DNA of 64,000 nucleotides from Deinococcus apachensis DSM 19763 (GTDB taxonomy: Bacteria > Deinococcota > Deinococci > Deinococcales > Deinococcaceae): contig NZ_KB906404.1 of assembly GCF_000381345.1 (NCBI RefSeq), positions 1 to 64,000 of the forward strand. The letters are read 5' to 3'. The notes below the pieces were generated by a model. The model was not told the DNA's origin. It ran no database searches and was given only the letters and a program-made list of their open reading frames with translations. The translations under genes were made by a program, and so were the position numbers. This document shows positions 16,678 through 24,819 of this stretch, in pieces; within the stretch, counting starts at the first letter, position 1, and every line of letters begins with the position of its first letter.

Positions 16678-17100
16678 ATGACGGTCACGACTGGAGTCCG
16701 CGACGTCTTCGCCCGGGTCTACGACATCTTCGAGACGGGGGATTCGCGCCTCATCGACCCCCTGCTCTGGCCGTCGGGCGATCTGCTCGTGATCGGGACC
16801 GACCCGCAGGAGTGGTGGGAGGGTGATGCGCGCGTGGGCGAGGTGCTGCGTGCGCAGCTGGAGGAAATCCGCACTAGCGGGATGCGGGTACAGCCCGGCG
16901 CGCGGCAGCAGGTCGTGGAGCGCGGGGACACCGGGTGGGGGGCCGAGGACGTGAACTTGGTCATGCCGGACGGTCAGGTGTTGCCCGCGCGGCTGACGCT
17001 GGTGTGCGTGCGGGAGGGGGGCGAGTGGCGGGTGGCGCACTGGCACATGTCGTTCGGCGTGGCGAACGATACAGCGCTCGGTCAGGAGCTCACCATTTAG
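16678..17100 (+). CDS. SnoaL/NTF2-like nuclear-transport-factor-fold protein
   Basis: A 140-residue protein with the SnoaL_3/DUF4440 layout: DVFARVYDIFETGDSRLIDP, then DLLVIGTDPQEWWEG, and the final strand EWRVAHWHMSFGVAN. The fold is a cone-shaped alpha+beta barrel that binds small hydrophobic ligands or simply dimerises, so the reaction is unknown. ATG 16678 has GAAAGGAAGG upstream. It is the first complete gene after the tRNA fragment. Confidence 0.8.
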   Translation: MTVTTGVRDVFARVYDIFETGDSRLIDPLLWPSGDLLVIGTDPQEWWEGDARVGEVLRAQLEEIRTSGMRVQPGARQQVVERGDTGWGAEDVNLVMPDGQVLPARLTLVCVREGGEWRVAHWHMSFGVANDTALGQELTI

Positions 17101-17165
17101 ATGGTGCCCTGTCGGCCTCCTCCGACTTATCCTTGTCGACCTGCAGGTGCTGAGCTGGGGGAAGC

Positions 17166-17336
17166 ATGACGAGCCGACTGCCCAGCTACGAGGAGTGGCG
17201 CGCCTCTGAGGAGGACGCCCTGCGCGAGGCCCGCGAGGCGGGGGAAGCCGTCACGCACCCGCTGGAGGGCAAGCCGTACGCGGCGTGGCGGACGCAGTAC
17301 CGCGCGCTCGAGGCCCTGCACCGCTCGTTCGGGTAG
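17166..17336 (+). CDS. small acidic hypothetical protein, 3' end inside IS1
   Basis: A 56-residue frame with a good site GGGGGAAGC just before ATG 17166. It starts MTSRLPSYEEWRASEEDALR and ends YRALEALHRSFG. Charge pattern and ribosome-binding site support translation. The TAG stop at 17334-17336 lies within the terminal repeat of the IS1 element (17332-17343). The present C-terminus may therefore be IS-made and the original protein longer. No family is recognised. Confidence 0.6.
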   Translation: MTSRLPSYEEWRASEEDALREAREAGEAVTHPLEGKPYAAWRTQYRALEALHRSFG

Positions 17337-17365
17337 TGGCTGCGGGGAGGTGATGTACTGGTGAG

Positions 17366-17623
17366 GTGCCCGAGTGCCCAGCGTGCGGAAGTGTTCAAAC
17401 CGTCAAGAATGGCAAGGCCAAAAACGGCACCCAGACCTATCTGTGCCAGGTCTATGGTCACCGCTTCCATCCAGACGCCAAACCTGTGGCGCCCAGCGAG
17501 GCCACCCGCACTCAGATTCTCTATGCCGTCCACAAACGGATGAGGTTGAGGGGGGTACAGCGCGTCTTTGGCGTCCACTGCAACACCGTCATCCGGTGGA
17601 TACAAAAGGGGCCGCCGAAGTGA
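17366..17623 (+). CDS. IS1 InsA-like zinc-finger/HTH protein
   Basis: An 85-residue InsA. The N-terminal zinc ribbon has CPACG and a later [10 protein letters not shown] (only one Cys in the second half). A helix-turn-helix follows ([19 protein letters not shown]). InsA binds IS1 ends and represses transposition when made alone. It ends in the palindrome at 17620. The insB frame is offset by +1 relative to insA, not the -1 used by IS1, so a normal InsAB' fusion cannot be made. Confidence 0.8.
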   Translation: MPECPACGSVQTVKNGKAKNGTQTYLCQVYGHRFHPDAKPVAPSEATRTQILYAVHKRMRLRGVQRVFGVHCNTVIRWIQKGPPK

Positions 17624-17648
17624 GACAGACCGTTTCGGTCTGTCTCAC
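17620..17648. repeat. perfect 13-bp hairpin at the insA/insB junction
   Basis: GTGAGACAGACCG (17620-17632), loop TTT, CGGTCTGTCTCAC (17636-17648). It spans the insA stop codon. It could be a folded RNA element or a local inverted duplication that altered the insA-insB reading phase. Confidence 0.7.
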
Positions 17649-18065
17649 GCTCTTGAAGAATTGATGGTCGAGCTGGACGAGTTGTGGACCTTCGTGGGCC
17701 AGAAAAAGCAGCCCAGGTGGTTGTGGATTGCCCGAGAACGCCGCACTCAAAAGGTGCTGGCTTGTGTTCTTGGAGATCGCAGCGAAGCCACCGCTTTCCA
17801 GTTGTAGGACCGCTTGCCGCTCTCCCCAGAACAGCGTTTGAAAGGCACCTGCTGTACGGACCTCTGGCGGGCCTACGACGAACCGTTGTTGGGCATCAAA
17901 CGTCTGACCCTCCGAGGGGAAACCAACCCTGTCGAGCGGCTGAACTGCACCCTTCGACAACGCCTCGGTCGGCTGGTCCGCAACTCCCTCTCGTTCTCCA
18001 CATCCGACGAGTTGCTCAAAGCCTCACTCACCCTCGCCTTCCACCGCTACAACTTGTCACGTTGA
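17649..18065 (+). pseudogene. IS1 InsB transposase with in-frame stop
   Basis: The InsB catalytic part reads [20 protein letters not shown] (first Asp) up to [10 protein letters not shown], then TAG at 17805-17807, probably a mutated Trp codon. The same frame continues [15 protein letters not shown] (second Asp), [16 protein letters not shown] (Glu) and ends [14 protein letters not shown] at 18065. The IS1 DDE residues are recognisable. One nonsense codon and the wrong junction phase make it non-functional. Confidence 0.8.
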
Positions 18066-18078
18066 TGCAGCCACTACC

Positions 18079-18194
18079 AGGATGCCTTCCAACAGGTCTT
18101 TGTCACTCCGTCGCGGTCGTCCACGTCGAGTCTGTTTTTTAGGAGGAGGAAGGAGGGGAGCGAGGATGGCCCATTGCTCGTCCGTCAACCGCAT
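18079..18194 (-). pseudogene. IS5-family transposase N-terminal fragment
   Basis: Starting at ATG 18194 the minus strand reads MRLTDEQWAILAPLLPPPKK and then RGRPRRSDKDLLEGIL, the standard N-terminus of IS5-family (IS427-type) transposases. The homology ends exactly where the IS1 right end starts (18078). The rest of the gene is not found on the other side of IS1, so it was lost in a deletion. In the remaining 18195-18359 I see no gene. Confidence 0.75.
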
Positions 18195-18359
18195 TCCTTC
18201 AGGCTGCCACTGGACCTCGCTCCTCAACCGTAGCAATTTTCCGGATGACCTGTAGGAACGTCCTCCTCACTTCGCCCGCCACGCTACGTGCCACTACGTG
18301 CGTCGGCATGGTCCCACGCTGACATCCTCTTGCCATGCCCCTTGCCACATAGTTCAGGC

Positions 18360-19481
18360 ATGCCGACGCGCTTGCTGACCCTGTTCGTGCTGCTCTGGCT
18401 GTCCGCCGCTTCCGCCGCCCCGCTCGTCGCGAACATCGACGGCGACTTTTGGGCCTGGACCGCCGGGAGTTGGACCCGTCTCACCTCATGGGGCCACAAC
18501 GGTCCGCCAATCCTCTCGCCAGACGGGCGCAGTATCGCGTATGCGTCCGTCGCGCGGGGCGCAGCCGAGACGTTCTATACGGGCTGGGGCCCGACGAACA
18601 TCTGGACGCTCGACCTCGTCACGCGTGAAGCCAGGCGCCTCACGACCCAAAGTGCCACCCCCACCGAGGGCCTGATTCGATCCACGCCCGCATGGTCGCC
18701 CGACGGGAGATTTCTCGCGTGGACGCAAAAAACTACGAGTTCGACCGCCACAACTCACACCGTCACCCTCTACTCGTTCTCGGACGGCGCCACGCAGGTG
18801 AGGGCGACGAACGCCCTTGACTACGTTGGCGTTCCCACCGCGGGGGGCGTGATGTGGAGTCCAGCGGGACTCGTGGTGCTCGGTCCAGTCGAGCGGGTCC
18901 CCGGGTCTTACACGCGCGACCCGATGCAAGCCTTGGGCCTAGGGAGTGCAGTGGAGGTCGGAGCGTACGTGCTGGACTCGGCGGGCCGCATTCGGCAGCG
19001 CGTCTTGTTCAGGAGTCCGAGCGGAGCGGGCCACCTCACCAGAAAGGGTAGCGCGGTGTACCTCGCGGGCTTCAACGACGGCCTCCTGTACGACCTCGGC
19101 GGACGTACGAACGTGAACCTCCTGAGGCCCGGCGCGACATCTCCCACGGCACAGCGTCTTGTCGCTGTGCGCGCCCCGAACGTCCTGTCGATCCGGTTCG
19201 TGATTCGCGAGATGGAGCTGACGTGCCAGCTGCTGAACGCAGGCCGTGTGGTGCGGGAATGGTCGTGCCAGAGCGTCCACGCCGTCAGCCACGAGATTTA
19301 CAGCGAGGACTTCGACACGGCCCTTACCGTCACCCTCTCGCCAGACGGTAAGACGGCGGCGTACATGCGTTCAGGCGGCATTTACGTCCACGATGGCCGC
19401 GTGGAACGAAAGATTCTCGACCTTCGCGGACGCGAGGTGTCCGGCTTCGTTTGGGGCCCTGTCGAATTCCGCGTGCCTTAA
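18360..19481 (+). CDS. secreted TolB-like beta-propeller protein
   Basis: About 373 residues, starting at ATG 18360 with a signal peptide (MPTRLLTLFVLLWLSAASA) and a likely cut after AAP. The mature part has repeated PD40-type strands: GPPILSPDGRSIAYAS, STPAWSPDGRFLAWTQ, VTLSPDGKTAAYM, VSGFVWGPV. It is probably a periplasmic or extracellular propeller that binds a partner protein or ligand. An upstream in-frame ATG at 18288 would hide the signal peptide and is unlikely. It stands alone after the IS1/IS5 debris. Confidence 0.75.
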   Translation: MPTRLLTLFVLLWLSAASAAPLVANIDGDFWAWTAGSWTRLTSWGHNGPPILSPDGRSIAYASVARGAAETFYTGWGPTNIWTLDLVTREARRLTTQSATPTEGLIRSTPAWSPDGRFLAWTQKTTSSTATTHTVTLYSFSDGATQVRATNALDYVGVPTAGGVMWSPAGLVVLGPVERVPGSYTRDPMQALGLGSAVEVGAYVLDSAGRIRQRVLFRSPSGAGHLTRKGSAVYLAGFNDGLLYDLGGRTNVNLLRPGATSPTAQRLVAVRAPNVLSIRFVIREMELTCQLLNAGRVVREWSCQSVHAVSHEIYSEDFDTALTVTLSPDGKTAAYMRSGGIYVHDGRVERKILDLRGREVSGFVWGPVEFRVP

Positions 19482-19715
19482 GCGCAGATGCTGGAAAACT
19501 GACGATTTGAACGAAGCTGGCCTGCGAACCTCAGCTCGGTGTTGTTCTGACGCCCCTCGTTCTTCACCACGAACGCCTGGAACCACACACGATGCTCGAG
19601 CGGTCCCTGTCAGTACATGTTCAGCTGCCCGAGGGCAGCCTGAGGAGGGGCCACCCTCCCCCCGCGTGGCGCTCACACGTTCTCGGCGGTGCCTTTTAGC
19701 TTGAGTGGTCGTGAG

Positions 19716-19733
19716 GACCTCCGAACGGAGGTC
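19716..19733 (-). terminator. hairpin overlapping the end of the reductase-like gene
   Basis: GACCTCCG, AA, CGGAGGTC form a perfect 8-bp stem that includes the stop codon region (19732-19734) of the minus-strand gene. A second small hairpin, GCTGCCC-GA-GGGCAGC, lies at 19625-19640. Either could end transcription from the gene cluster to the right or from the propeller gene to the left. Nothing else is seen in 19482-19715. Confidence 0.5.
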
Positions 19734-20127
19734 AGGAACTGGAGTGGCACTGAACCTGAAGCAGCACAGCGCTGCCCTGGACGAGAATGTCACCGCCCTC
19801 TTGCCATTTGAGCTGGCCGACCTCCTCGGCCGCGTCACCCCGAATGATCGTCGTGTTGTTCCACTCCGCTTTCTCGAGGTTCGAGGAGACGACATATTTC
19901 CTCATGCTGTTCAGCTTGTCGGCGACGCCCATCTCGTTGTTCCCTAGGGCGGACCAGTGCGGCGCGAGCATCTTGTAGGTTACGCGACCTAGCAGGTACG
20001 CGTCACTGCCCCAGGAGATCACCTCAGCCCTCTCGTCGCTGTGATACGGGAAGTCCCACTGCCCCATCGAGGCAGCGTCGAACACGCCGTCGAGCGTGAT
20101 GCGTTCGAGAACGATGAGTCTTCGCAT
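19732..20127 (-). pseudogene. RibD/dihydrofolate-reductase-like protein, C-terminally truncated
   Basis: It starts MRRLIVLERITLDGVFDAAS and keeps the family core: LLGRVTYKMLAPHW, VVSSNLEKAEWNNTTII and GGDILVQGSAVLLQ. It then ends after VQCHSSS at residue 131. Its relative at 21968-22528 has 186 residues and continues with the DELRLxVxPLVLGxGKRLF block that is missing here. The protein therefore lacks the last strands of the fold and is probably inactive. A hairpin sits on its stop codon. Confidence 0.65.
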
Positions 20128-20207
20128 GGTCTTGCCTCCTCGTCGGGTCTCGTGAGCTCATTTCATTGACAGGGAAAAGGGTCGGTGGGAGAGGGGTATT
20201 TTCCTCC

Positions 20208-20927
20208 TCACTCGTAGCACTCCGGCAGCTTTTTCAGCCCTTCCCACTGTGCCTGGTCATGCCCGAAGATGACCAGCCCGACAGGCTCGCGTTCCGCCAG
20301 ATCAAGCAGCTTCATTGTGCTGGCGCGGGTCGCTTCGGCGTCCGGGTTGCTCCCGTTGTCCTGATCGTCACGGGTAAAGCCCTCGCGGAAGGGGACCGCG
20401 TCAACCGTCAATAACACCGACCCCATCTTGGGCAGCCGCACCAGCACCGATTGATGTCCCGGCACATGCCCGCTCGTCTCGATCAGCTCCAGCCCCGGCA
20501 GCAGCTCCGTGTTCCCGTCCACCAGCCGAATGCGCTCCATGGGCTGATCCCACTCGGGCCGATTGGCCGCAAAACGTGGGTTGCTCGCCGCGTCCGAATG
20601 ATGCACACGCTGAACAACGTATTGCGCCTTCGTGAAGGCCGCGTGCCTTCCAGCATGGTCGATATCGTAGTGCGTCGAAATAACCGTATCAATGTCGTCC
20701 GGTTTCAGGCCTATGCCGGACAACTGCTCGATGACGTCCTGACCATTCTCGAACTCGGTCTCTCCTTCAGGCATGATCTCCGGGAGGCCGCTGTCAATCA
20801 GGATGTTTTCGCCGTCCTCCGTCTGCACCAGGTAACAGACGATCGGAATCTGGTATTCCGGCATGGACCCCACCTGCATCAGATACAGACGCTTCACGGC
20901 ATTCTCGTTCACAAGCTTCTCCCTCAA
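20208..20927 (-). CDS. MBL-fold hydrolase, N-acyl-homoserine-lactonase-like
   Basis: A 239-residue metallo-beta-lactamase-fold enzyme. The metal-site motif is STHYDIDHAGRHAAF (HxDxDH rather than HxHxDH). It is followed by ETSGHVPGHQSVLV, VDAVPF and the C-terminal His in IFGHDQAQ. The arrangement and N-terminus (YLVQTEDGENILIDSGLP) match the AHL-lactonase-like group. The actual lactone or ester substrate is unknown, and the Asp in place of the second metal His may change the metal. It belongs to a one-direction string of small enzyme genes (19.7-25.5 kb). Confidence 0.8.
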   Translation of the reverse strand: MREKLVNENAVKRLYLMQVGSMPEYQIPIVCYLVQTEDGENILIDSGLPEIMPEGETEFENGQDVIEQLSGIGLKPDDIDTVISTHYDIDHAGRHAAFTKAQYVVQRVHHSDAASNPRFAANRPEWDQPMERIRLVDGNTELLPGLELIETSGHVPGHQSVLVRLPKMGSVLLTVDAVPFREGFTRDDQDNGSNPDAEATRASTMKLLDLAEREPVGLVIFGHDQAQWEGLKKLPECYE

Positions 20928-21038
20928 ATTACGTGTACGTTTTCGACAATGAAAACGTGAGGCCTGAGTCCCGAACAGACCCAGATGACCTAGCTGGACC
21001 GGCTCTCCCGCCTCTTCGGCTTGCTGAGCCTGCCTCCA

Positions 21039-21854
21039 CTACGAGGCGCCGAGAAAGGAGGTGACGGCGGGCAGCAGCAAAGGCGACTGCAAAACGTCGT
21101 AATGGGTCGTGCCGGGCAGAATGGCAAGGCAGTGCGCGGTTCGGCCAGAGCCGTCCCAACCCGCGTCCCGCAGGCCACCCCCCAGCAGCGCGAAGAACTC
21201 GGCGGCGTGGGCAGGCGCGAAACTGTCAGCGTCGCCAGCGACGATCAGGGTCGGGTTCTGGAACCCGCGCAGTTCGTCGGCCCAGTCGTACTCGGTATTC
21301 ACCACCTCGCCCACCCGGGTCACCAGCCGCGGCCAGTCGTCCGGGCGGGGCGCGATGCTGGCGTAGAGCCTATGCATGGGCCCCTGCTTCAGGCCCTCTG
21401 CGGCATGAGGACCGATCTGCGCCATACCCTCTCGTACCTCCCGGAACCAGCCGCCGCGGCGGAACGGGAACGACACGACCACCAGCTTGCGGAGCAAGCC
21501 TGGGTGCTGGAGGGCGAACCTCAGGGCCGCCCCCGCTCCCAGCGAGTAACCCAGCACATCGGCCTGGGAGACATCCAGGGCGCCCAGCAATCCGGCTATG
21601 TCATCACCCAGAGTCTCAAAGCGCATCGGGCGGTCGATGTCGGCGGTGCGGCCGTGTGCCTGCAAGTCCACGGCGATCACCTCCCGCCCGGCAGACAGCG
21701 CGGGAATCAGTCCGCTGAACATGGAGGTCGCCCCGAAGCCTCCGTGGAGGAGGACCAGCGGCACCTGATCGGGTCGGGGGGCGCCGTGCCGTTCGTAGTA
21801 CAGGCTGAGGCCGTTAACTTCAGCGTAGGAGCCTGCGTTGGCTTGATCGGTCAT
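21039..21854 (-). CDS. alpha/beta hydrolase
   Basis: A 271-residue alpha/beta-fold hydrolase. The oxyanion motif is LLHGGFGATSMF. The nucleophile elbow is GYSLGAGAAL (Ser about residue 123). A candidate acid is in LIVAGDADSF and the catalytic His in LPGTTHYDVLQ. Length and motifs fit epoxide-hydrolase or lactonase-like members. Substrate is not deducible. Spacing to the flanking genes (about 110 bp) leaves room for separate promoters. Confidence 0.83.
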   Translation of the reverse strand: MTDQANAGSYAEVNGLSLYYERHGAPRPDQVPLVLLHGGFGATSMFSGLIPALSAGREVIAVDLQAHGRTADIDRPMRFETLGDDIAGLLGALDVSQADVLGYSLGAGAALRFALQHPGLLRKLVVVSFPFRRGGWFREVREGMAQIGPHAAEGLKQGPMHRLYASIAPRPDDWPRLVTRVGEVVNTEYDWADELRGFQNPTLIVAGDADSFAPAHAAEFFALLGGGLRDAGWDGSGRTAHCLAILPGTTHYDVLQSPLLLPAVTSFLGAS

Positions 21855-21967
21855 GGGTTGACTCCTGTCGTTCGGGCAGGTCGGGCAGCTTTGGATAGGC
21901 TCTTGATGGAGTTCGGGGCCTGACCCTGAAGCCCCAGAAGCTCACCCAAAGGTCGGATGGGCAGGGG

Positions 21968-22528
21968 TCAACTCGGTCCCGGTGTACCCTCCGCCACGGG
22001 CTGGTAGGTCAAGAGCAGCACGCCCGCGCCGAGTTCCCGCGAGGCGGTGAGGTTCAGCGCCAGCCGGTCCCCGCCAGAGAACAAGCGCTTGCCGCTCCCC
22101 AGGACCAGCGGGTAGACCATCAGGCGAAGCTCGTCCACGAGGCCGTGCCGCAGAAGCGTCTGGACCAAGCTTCCGCTGCCGTAGACGAGGAGGTTCCCAC
22201 CCTCCTGCCGCTTCAACTCCTCCACCGCCGCGACCACGTCTCCCTCCAGGGGGGTGGCATTCCAGTCGAGGGAAGTCAGGGTGGTGGTGGCGACGAACTT
22301 CGGGAGGCTGTTCATCCGTTCCCCGAACTCCCCGGTGCCGGTCGCGGTCGGCCAGTACTGAGCGAAGCCCTCGTAGGTCATGCGGCCCAGCAGGAGGGCG
22401 CCACTCTCGAAGAGTTCGCCCTGCTTGAACTGGCCGCCTGCCGGGCTCGTGTAGTCCCTATGCCACGGGATGGAATCTTCGTACACTCCATCGAGGGTCA
22501 GGAACTCGGTCACGATCACTTTACGCAT
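21968..22528 (-). CDS. dihydrofolate reductase / RibD C-terminal family protein
   Basis: A 186-residue protein with the family pattern KVIVTEFLTLDGVYED, LLLGRMTYEGFAQYWP, GGNLLVYGSGSLVQTLL, and DELRLMVYPLVLGSGKRLF. The fold binds NADPH and is shared by RibD reductase and DHFR. These stand-alone bacterial members have no settled substrate. It is complete, unlike the related gene at 19732-20127. Confidence 0.85.
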   Translation of the reverse strand: MRKVIVTEFLTLDGVYEDSIPWHRDYTSPAGGQFKQGELFESGALLLGRMTYEGFAQYWPTATGTGEFGERMNSLPKFVATTTLTSLDWNATPLEGDVVAAVEELKRQEGGNLLVYGSGSLVQTLLRHGLVDELRLMVYPLVLGSGKRLFSGGDRLALNLTASRELGAGVLLLTYQPVAEGTPGPS

Positions 22529-22920
22529 GGATGCTCCTTGTGCAGCTCAGCAGTGGTTTCAACCTCGTGGGTGGGAGGGCGACCGATCTGGTACGAAAAC
22601 GACACCATCGTGCCACTGGGGTCAGCACAGCCCTCGGTGTGAACAGTGGCGTGGGTGCGGCAACGCTCATCCAGCTCAGGCCAGCTCGTAGGAACCGAGG
22701 GCGTCAGGATCACGGAGTGGGTGTGTCACCCTGGCAGCCACATCGTCCGGCATCGTTTTTCCTTTGCAACATCGGGCTCGTAAAGCCTGCCAGCCAGGTG
22801 GCATTCGTGCCACGACCCTTTCGCTATCCATCCACATAGTCACTGGACTTTAGATTCTCCCGTTCGGACGCCATATCCAGTTCATCGCCTCAGATCAGGC
22901 GCCAGCCGCTCCTTGAACGG
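22529..22920. other. gap without a recognisable gene
   Basis: A minus-strand frame at 22516-22713 (MILTPSVPTSWPELDERCRT) is open, but I recognise no family and no good ribosome-binding site. It may be a fragment of a lost gene. The rest holds nothing I can name. Confidence 0.4.
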
Positions 22921-23793
22921 TCATGGGACCTCAATCAGCCAGGGCAGCCCAGCACCTGGCACCTCGACCTCGACCATCTCGATTTGGCCCTGGGCCTGGC
23001 TGTCAGCAGGATTGAGCACGTTGGTTGCGGCGATAAACAGGGTGCGGCGATCCTGGCCTCCCAACATGCACGCCAGGGCGAAGTGGTCCAGCCCAATGCG
23101 GTGCGTGACCTCGCCCCCCTCGCGCACCCGAAGCACTTCCCTCAGGGCCGCGACCCACACCGCCCCTTCGGCATCCAGGCACAGGCCGTCCGGCGTGAAG
23201 CGGCCCGCCGCAAAAGGAAGGGCCTCGTCGAACTGCGCCCAGGCCCGGCGGCCCGAGAGCGAGCCGTCGGGTTCGATGTCAAAGGCCGTCAGCCGGGCCG
23301 CGTGGCTCTCGGCCACGATCAGGATTTGCCCGTCGGGAGTGATCGCCATACCGTTGGGAAAGGCCAGCCCCTCGGCCACGATCCGCGCCCGGCCTTCCGG
23401 GGTAACCAGCAGGATCGAACCCGGGTTCGGGACAGGTGAGGGAGTGCCGAATTCCAGGCCGATGTTACCGACGTAGGCCCTCCCGAGGGTGTCCACCACC
23501 AGCTCCCCGCAGGGATGCGGTACCAGGCCCGACAGGTCGGCGAATTCCGTCAGACGGCCGTTCTCAAGACGGAGGACCCGGCGCTGGGTTGCCGACACCA
23601 CCAGCACCCGCCCGTCCGGTGTCCCGTCAATTGCGGTGGGAAGATCGGGCAGCTCGGCGACGGTATGGAGGGTGCCGCTCAGGTCTACCTTCATCACCCG
23701 GTGGAGGGCGTAGTCGCAGAACCAGAGCTCGCCTTCACGCCAGCGTGGGCTCTCCGGGAACTTGAGACCGTCGGTGAGAATCGCTGTGTTCAT
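22921..23793 (-). CDS. SMP-30/gluconolactonase/LRE family protein
   Basis: A 290-residue six-bladed propeller lactonase. Family motifs include FPESPRWREGELWFCDY at the N-terminus (metal Glu in the PESP context), NGMAITPDGQILIVAESH, and DGLCLDAEGAVWVAAL. Such enzymes hydrolyse sugar lactones or organophosphate-like esters using one divalent metal. The gene lies 51 bp downstream of an alpha/beta hydrolase in the same direction, so the two are likely cotranscribed. Confidence 0.85.
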   Translation of the reverse strand: MNTAILTDGLKFPESPRWREGELWFCDYALHRVMKVDLSGTLHTVAELPDLPTAIDGTPDGRVLVVSATQRRVLRLENGRLTEFADLSGLVPHPCGELVVDTLGRAYVGNIGLEFGTPSPVPNPGSILLVTPEGRARIVAEGLAFPNGMAITPDGQILIVAESHAARLTAFDIEPDGSLSGRRAWAQFDEALPFAAGRFTPDGLCLDAEGAVWVAALREVLRVREGGEVTHRIGLDHFALACMLGGQDRRTLFIAATNVLNPADSQAQGQIEMVEVEVPGAGLPWLIEVP

Positions 23794-23844
23794 CGGACTA
23801 CCCCTCCGGTTTTCTTCGACGACGCTCCTCGCGGGCCTACGTGT

Positions 23845-24639
23845 TCAGCTCAGGAAAAACTCCTCCAGCACCGGGGCGAGCACGGGTGCGGCGGCATTGT
23901 GAGTCTGGCCCTCCAGGATGTGCCAGCGTGCGCCGGAAATGGCCTTGGCCAGCTTCTCCGCGGACTGGTGCATGAACCCGTAACTGGCCCCACCCACCAG
24001 GACGAGAGCGGGAACCGTGACTCCGGCGGCCCGCCCGGTGGGCACCGCGGCCTCTTCGCCCATCAGCTCGAAGTGGTCATAGGCCAGGGTGGGGGCGATC
24101 GCCTCGGCCATCGGCCAGGTCGGGGCCTGGCGCATCCCCTCGACCTGCTCGGCAGGAACTCCCACCAGCCCCAGAAAGAGCGCCATCGCGTCGCCCCGGC
24201 GGCCCTGGGCCAGCAGCTCCCCGAGCTGCCCGGTGTAGGCCTTCCACCTCTGCCGGGCGGCCTCGTCGTCATTGAAGGGGGGCTCGTACATCGCCAGTTT
24301 CCAGATCTTGCCCGGCAGCGCGAGGGCGGCTTCCATCGCCAGAACGGCGCCGCTGGACATGCCGTAGATGAAGGCGGAGCCGCCCACGGCATCCACCAGC
24401 GCCTCGATGTCCTCGACCTCGCGCTCCACCGCGAAAGGCGGGGTGTCCGTGCTCTGGCCCCTTCCCCGACGGTCGTACTGGATCACGGTGAAGTGCGGTG
24501 CCAGCAGGTCGGCCAGTTGCCTCATGCCCTGGTCGCTGGCCCGGTATTGGGTGGCCCCGTGGACCAAGACCAGCGCCGGGCCCGTGCCCGACTGATCGAA
24601 CGCGATGCTCGTGCCGTCTTTCGAAGTGACCGTCTTCAT
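23845..24639 (-). CDS. alpha/beta hydrolase
   Basis: A 264-residue hydrolase. The oxyanion region is LVLVHGATQYRASDQGM. The nucleophile elbow is YGMSSGAVLAM (Ser about residue 99). The acid region is ALVLVGGASYGFM and the likely His is in LEGQTHNAAAP. The strand-helix order is complete and typical of the AB hydrolase_6 group. It is upstream of, and probably cotranscribed with, the SMP-30 lactonase. Substrate unknown. Confidence 0.83.
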   Translation of the reverse strand: MKTVTSKDGTSIAFDQSGTGPALVLVHGATQYRASDQGMRQLADLLAPHFTVIQYDRRGRGQSTDTPPFAVEREVEDIEALVDAVGGSAFIYGMSSGAVLAMEAALALPGKIWKLAMYEPPFNDDEAARQRWKAYTGQLGELLAQGRRGDAMALFLGLVGVPAEQVEGMRQAPTWPMAEAIAPTLAYDHFELMGEEAAVPTGRAAGVTVPALVLVGGASYGFMHQSAEKLAKAISGARWHILEGQTHNAAAPVLAPVLEEFFLS

Positions 24640-24819
24640 GGGTTCCCCCTGTGCTTACGCCAGCCGCCCGCGTGGTTGTGAGCGATGATCGGCCTGGACA
24701 TTGCGCACAAGGCAGGGGCATGTAGCGTCCGCCCTTTTTTGAAGGAGACGGTACGGGCGGTCCTGTTGCCGTGTACAACACCGCTCGTTGACCGGGGGTT
24801 TGCCATGGCCCCAGTCACG

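Larger units (their letters stand above)
17332..18078 (+). mobile_element. IS1-family element, degenerate
   Basis: Perfect 12-bp terminal inverted repeats GGTAGTGGCTGC (17332-17343) and GCAGCCACTACC (18067-18078) bound a 747-bp element carrying insA and insB. This is close to the size of classic IS1. No 8-9 bp target duplication is present. The left flank is the end of a small gene and the right flank is the middle of an IS5 transposase, which points to a deletion next to the element. Confidence 0.85.

Noticed and set aside
22516..22713. A 65-codon minus-strand frame (SWPELDERCRTHATVHTEG)
   Set aside because: No ribosome-binding site or recognisable family; it overlaps the start of the neighbouring reductase gene.
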